Shown here: one piece after another, positions 60,457-64,000 of the stretch
How the letters are laid out: each line of letters begins with the position of its first letter
Position numbering within the stretch: the first letter of the stretch is position 1
Source of the DNA: Polyangiaceae bacterium
GTDB taxonomy: Bacteria; Myxococcota_A; Polyangia; Polyangiales; Polyangiaceae
NCBI GenBank assembly: GCA_016712345.1
Contig: JADJRH010000001.1
Location: 1,736,001-1,800,000 of the forward strand
Direction of reading: 5' to 3'
DNA: 64,000 bases
Made by a program: the position numbers and the translations under genes
The notes under the pieces: generated by a model
Database searches by the model: none
Told to the model about the DNA's origin: nothing
What the model saw: only the letters and a program-made list of their open reading frames with translations

Positions 60457-63400
60457 GACCGGCGCGCGCGTGCCGAAGGTGTCGTTGCAGGTGCCGGGGT
60501 TGGTGGCGCTGTAACGGAACCAGCCGGTGGACGCGAGGAGGTTGGGGTTGGCCGAGCCGTTGAGCGTGGCCGATGTGGCGACGATGTTGCTCGCCGCCAC
60601 GGTGGTGACGGTGGGCGGCGCCGCGGTGGTGAATGAGAGGACGCTGCCGAAGCCGGGGCCGACCGAGTTGGAGGCGATGGCGCAGAAGTAATACGTGGTG
60701 CCCGCGGTGAGGCCGCTGATGGGCTGTGCGTACGCAACCGATGTGGCGCCGGAGCCGAGCGACACGCCGCCCGCGGCCGGAGCGCGCGTGCCAAACGTGT
60801 CGTTGCAGGTGCCGGGGTCAACCGTGCTGTAACGGAACCAGCCGGTGGTGGCGTCACCATTGGGGTTGGCCGAACCGTTGAGCGTGGCGGTGGTTGCGGT
60901 GATGCCGTTGGCCGCGGTGGTGGTGACCGACGGCGTGGCGAGTGTGGTGAACGAAAGCACAGAGCCGAAGGCGGTGCCGAAGGAGTTCTGTGCGATCGCG
61001 CAGAAGTAATAGGTCGTGGTGGGCGCCAGCCCGGTGAGAGGCTCGGAGTACGGCGCGGCGGTGTTGCCCGCACCGAGGGCGGTGCCGCCGGACACCGGAG
61101 CGCGCGTGCCGAATGTGTCGTTGCACGTGCCGGGGTTGGTGGTGCTGTAGCGGAACCAACCGGTGGTGGCGTCGCCCTTGGGGTTGGCCGTGCCGTTGAG
61201 GGTGGCGGTGGACGAAGCCACGGACGACGCGGCCACCGTGGTGACGATGGGCGTGGCAGGCGTGGTGAACGAGAGCACGGTGCCGAACGCGGTGCCGGCC
61301 GAGTTCGACGCGATCGCGCAGAAGTAATACGTGGTGCCCGACACGAGGCCGGTGATCGGTTGCGAGTAATCCACCGAGGTGGTGCCGCTGCCGAGGGCTG
61401 TGCCGCCGGACACCGGGGCGCGCGTGCCGAACGTGTCGTTGCACGTGCCGGGGTTGGTGGCGCTGTAACGGAACCAGCCGGTGGCGCTGAGTTGGTTGGG
61501 GTTGGCCGATCCGTTGAGCGTTGCGGTGCTGAGCGTGACTGCCGTTGCCGCCGCCGTGGTGACAAGCGGCGGGCCCGAGGTGGTGAAGCTCTGCGGCGTG
61601 CCGAAGCCGGTGCCGGCGGAGTTGGAGGCGATCGCGCAGAAGTAATAGGTCGTGCTGGCGGCGAGACCGGTGATCGACTGGGAGTAGTTGACCGCCGCAG
61701 TGCCGCTGCCGAGGGCTGTGCCACCTGAAACCGGCGCGCGTGTGCCGAACGTGTCGTTGCACGTGCCGGGGTTGGTGAGGCTGTAACGGAACCAACCGGT
61801 GGACGCGAGGGCGTTGGGGTTGGCCGAACCGTTGAGCGTGGCCGACGTGTTGGTGACCGCGGTGGCTGCGTTGGTGGTGACCACCGGCGCCGCGAGCGTG
61901 GTGAACGAAAGCACGTTGCCAAACGAGGTGCCGACCGAGTTTTGCGCGATGGCGCAGAAGTAATAGGTCACGCCGGAGGTGAGGCCGGTGATTGCCTGGG
62001 AGTACGCAACGGCGCTGTTGCCGCTGCCAAGCGACGTGCCGCCGGACACCGGCGCGCGCGTTCCGAATGTGTCGTCGCAGGTGCCGGGGTTGGTGGTGCT
62101 GTAGCGGAACCAGCCGGTCGCGGCGTCGAGCTTGGGATTGCCCGAACCGTTGAGCGTGGCGCCGGTGGTGGTGATCGCCGAGGCCGCGTTGGTGGTGACA
62201 ACCGGCGCGGCTGTGGTGGTGAAGTTGAGGACCGTGCCGAAGCCGGTGCCGAGGGAGTTTTGCGCGATGGCGCAGAAGTAATAGGTGGTGCCCGGTGTGA
62301 GGCCGGTGATCGGTTCGGAGTAGGGAACCGCAGCGCTGCCGTTGCCGAGCGCGGTGCCGCCGCTCACCGGTGCGCGCGTGCCGAACGTGTCGTTGCACGT
62401 GCCGGGGTTGGTGGTGGCGTAGCGGAACCAACCGGTTGCGGCGTCACCCTTGGGGTTGGCCGAGCCGTTGAGTGTGGCCGATGTGCTCGCCACCGTTGTG
62501 GCGGCCGTTGTGGTGACGGTGGGCGCCGAGAGCGTTGTAAAGCTCATCACGGTGCCAAACGCGGTACCCGCCGAGTTCGACGCGATCGCGCAGTAGTAAT
62601 ACGTGGTGCCCTGCACGAGGCCGGTGATGCTCTGTGAGTACGCAACGGCGGCTGTGCCATTGCCGAGCGCTGTTCCACCACTCACCGGTGCGCGCGTGCC
62701 GAAGGTGTCGTTGCACGTGCCGGGGTTGGTGGCGCTGTAGCGGAACCAACCGGTGGCGTTGAGTTGGTTGGGGTTGGCCGAGCCGTTGAGTTGCGCGCCC
62801 GTGGTGGTGACCGATGAAGCGGCAACCGTGGTGACCACAGGAGCGCCCGCGGTGGTGAACGATTGCACGGTGCCAAACCCGGTGCCTGCCGAGTTGGAAG
62901 CAATCGCGCAGTAGTAATACGTGGTGTTTGCCGCGAGGCCGGTGATGTTCTGCGAGTAGTTGACCGCAGTGGATCCGGCGCCGAGAGCGGTGCCGCCGCT
63001 CACCGGAGCGCGCGTGCCAAACGTGTCGTTGCAGGTGCCCGGGCTGGTGGTGCTGTAGCGGAACCAACCCGTGGCGGTGAGCATGTTGGGGTTGGCCGAG
63101 CCGTTGAGCGTGGCCGCGTTTTGGGTGATCGCGCTTGCCGCAACCGTGGTGACCGTGGGAACGGCCGCCGTATTGAACGAGAGCACGCTGCCAAACGATT
63201 TGCCGACAACGTTTTCTGCGATGGCGCAGAAGTAATACGTGGTGGCCGGCGCGAGGCCGGTGAGCGCCTGTGAGAACGGAACAGCTGCGGATCCGGCGCC
63301 GAGGGCCGTGCCGCCCGCGGCCGGAGCGCGCGTGCCGAACGTGTCGTTGCAGGTACCGGGGCTGGTGGTTGCGTAGCGGAACCAACCGGTTGAATCACCC

Positions 63401-64000
63401 AGGTTGGGATTGGCGGAGCCGTTGAGTGTGGCAACGGTGCTGCCGATGGCGGTGGCTGCCGACGTTGTGACCGTGGGAGCGTTTGCCGTGGTGAACGTGA
63501 GCACCGTGCCGACCGAGGTGCCGACCATGCTCGATGCGATCGCGCAGTAGTAATACGTGGTGCCGCCGGTGAGGCCGGTGATCGCCTGCGAGGTGTTCAC
63601 AGGCATATTGCCCGCGCCCACGTTGTCGCCGCCGACCGTGGGGGCGCGCGTTCCAAACGAGTCGTTGCAGGAGCCGGGGTTGGTGGTGGCGTAGCGGAAC
63701 CACGCGGTGGTGTCGGCCGCGTTGGGATTGACCGTGGCGTTGAGCGTTGCCGAGTTGCCGGTCACGAGCGTGGCTGCGACCGTTGTCACGCTCGGCGGCG
63801 CGGCCGGCGTTGTGAACGAGAGCACCGCGCCGAACGACGTGCCAACGCTGCTCTGCGCAATGGCGCAGAAGTAGTACGTTGTACCCGCGAGGAGGCCGGT
63901 GATCGCCTGCGCGTAGGTTTGCGCGGCGGTGCCGGATCCGAGGGCCGAACCACCCGACGTGGGAGCGCGCGTGCCGAACAGGTCGTCGCACGTCATGGGG
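58090..64000 (-). repeat. 19 tandem units of about 318 bp
   Basis: The CNDTFGTR-coding segment recurs near 58230, 58558, 58880, 59200, 59515, 59833, 60151, 60470, 60788, 61107, 61425, 61742, 62060, 62378, 62697, 63016, 63335, 63650 and 63970. The spacing is 315-328 bp, most often 318-319. The array continues past the window. Confidence 0.9.
60458..64000 (-). CDS. Giant repeat protein, N-terminal side part (start beyond window)
   Basis: The reading frame is open to the right edge and the start is not in the window. It contains eleven or more domains of the same about 106-residue type, for example SVTTVAATLVTGNSATLNA with WFRYATTNPGSC and TTYYYCAIAS. At 60457 an extra G relative to all sibling repeats shifts the frame, so the conceptual protein would end in Arg-rich non-native sequence. 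The sibling repeats are close in sequence here, suggesting recent homogenisation. Confidence 0.8.

Noticed and set aside
58206..60563. Long plus-strand open frame of 785 codons antisense to the giant repeat gene
   Set aside because: It follows the period of the minus-strand repeats, is rich in Gly/Arg/Val/Glu as expected for a shadow in GC-rich DNA, and has no start signal or recognisable domain.
60854..62431. Minus-strand frame of 525 codons rich in His/Arg
   Set aside because: Out-of-phase reading of the same repeats; the real frame in this segment shows clear conserved domains.
1..64000. Apparent enrichment of GGGTAG/CTACCC
   Set aside because: Many copies are visible, but a rough composition estimate for a hexamer on both strands predicts about forty, so the excess is not convincing by eye.
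1..64000. tRNA or rRNA genes
   Set aside because: No cloverleaf with a TTC-arm consensus or rRNA-like stretch was recognised in the gaps; a covariance-model search would be decisive.

Overview
The window looks like a high-GC chromosome segment from a myxobacterium-like member of Myxococcota; family or genus cannot be set from sequence alone. The grounds are two C-terminal tails of the MYXO-CTERM type (Cys-x-Cys, hydrophobic helix, Arg/Lys cluster), a DUF2378/TIGR02265-type protein, a TIGR02266-type PilZ protein, a proline-rich Ser/Thr kinase next to a TPR-PEGA protein, and many lipoproteins with Thr/Gly-rich linkers. No rRNA, tRNA, CRISPR array, phage or complete insertion sequence was seen.

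Region 1 (1-11437) is a surface-glycan locus: the end of a Wzx-type flippase, a KAS III-like enzyme, an acetolactate-synthase-like ThDP enzyme, a DUF2378 protein, a hybrid histidine kinase, three GT4 glycosyltransferases (one split by a frameshift) and a PglE-like sugar aminotransferase read from a TTG start. Region 2 (11521-32364) is metabolic and envelope housekeeping: GlpB/GlpA, a GT-C-like membrane protein, an AlaA-like aminotransferase with an in-frame amber codon, a frameshifted metzincin lipoprotein, an MFS carrier, TsaE, an MlaE-type permease, a methyltransferase, a TonB-dependent receptor, an ArsA-like ATPase and several exported proteins. Region 3 (32365-37437) is repeat-rich: two long hairpin elements, a dispersed repeat, a radical SAM protein with an odd tail, and an intact Rpn-type nuclease beside a fragment of a second copy.

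Region 4 (38228-52972) is a dense minus-strand run of ten genes: CapD-type dehydratase, UDP-glucuronate decarboxylase, Wzy-like polymerase, TrmH, Ser/Thr kinase, TPR-PEGA protein, YfaP-like lipoprotein, formyltransferase-like protein, PilZ protein, and a metallopeptidase/TolB-propeller/Omp85-like barrel fusion. Gaps of 2-69 bp and a 4-bp overlap suggest shared transcription. Together with region 1 it supplies sugar modification, glycosyl transfer, export and polymerisation. A divergent sugar epimerase, an inactive-looking M16 lipoprotein and an IPT/TIG-like protein follow.

Region 5 (57119-64000) holds a non-coding stretch with six tandem 43-bp units and then the 3' part of a giant exported protein with 19 visible repeats of about 106 residues and a MYXO-CTERM tail. 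Its start lies beyond the right edge and it carries a one-base frameshift.

Four genes are interrupted (GT4, AlaA, metzincin, giant repeat protein). Three breaks are single-base indels, one at a homopolymer, so assembly error should be excluded before calling them pseudogenes. The octamer GTGTACAC is strikingly frequent across coding and non-coding DNA.
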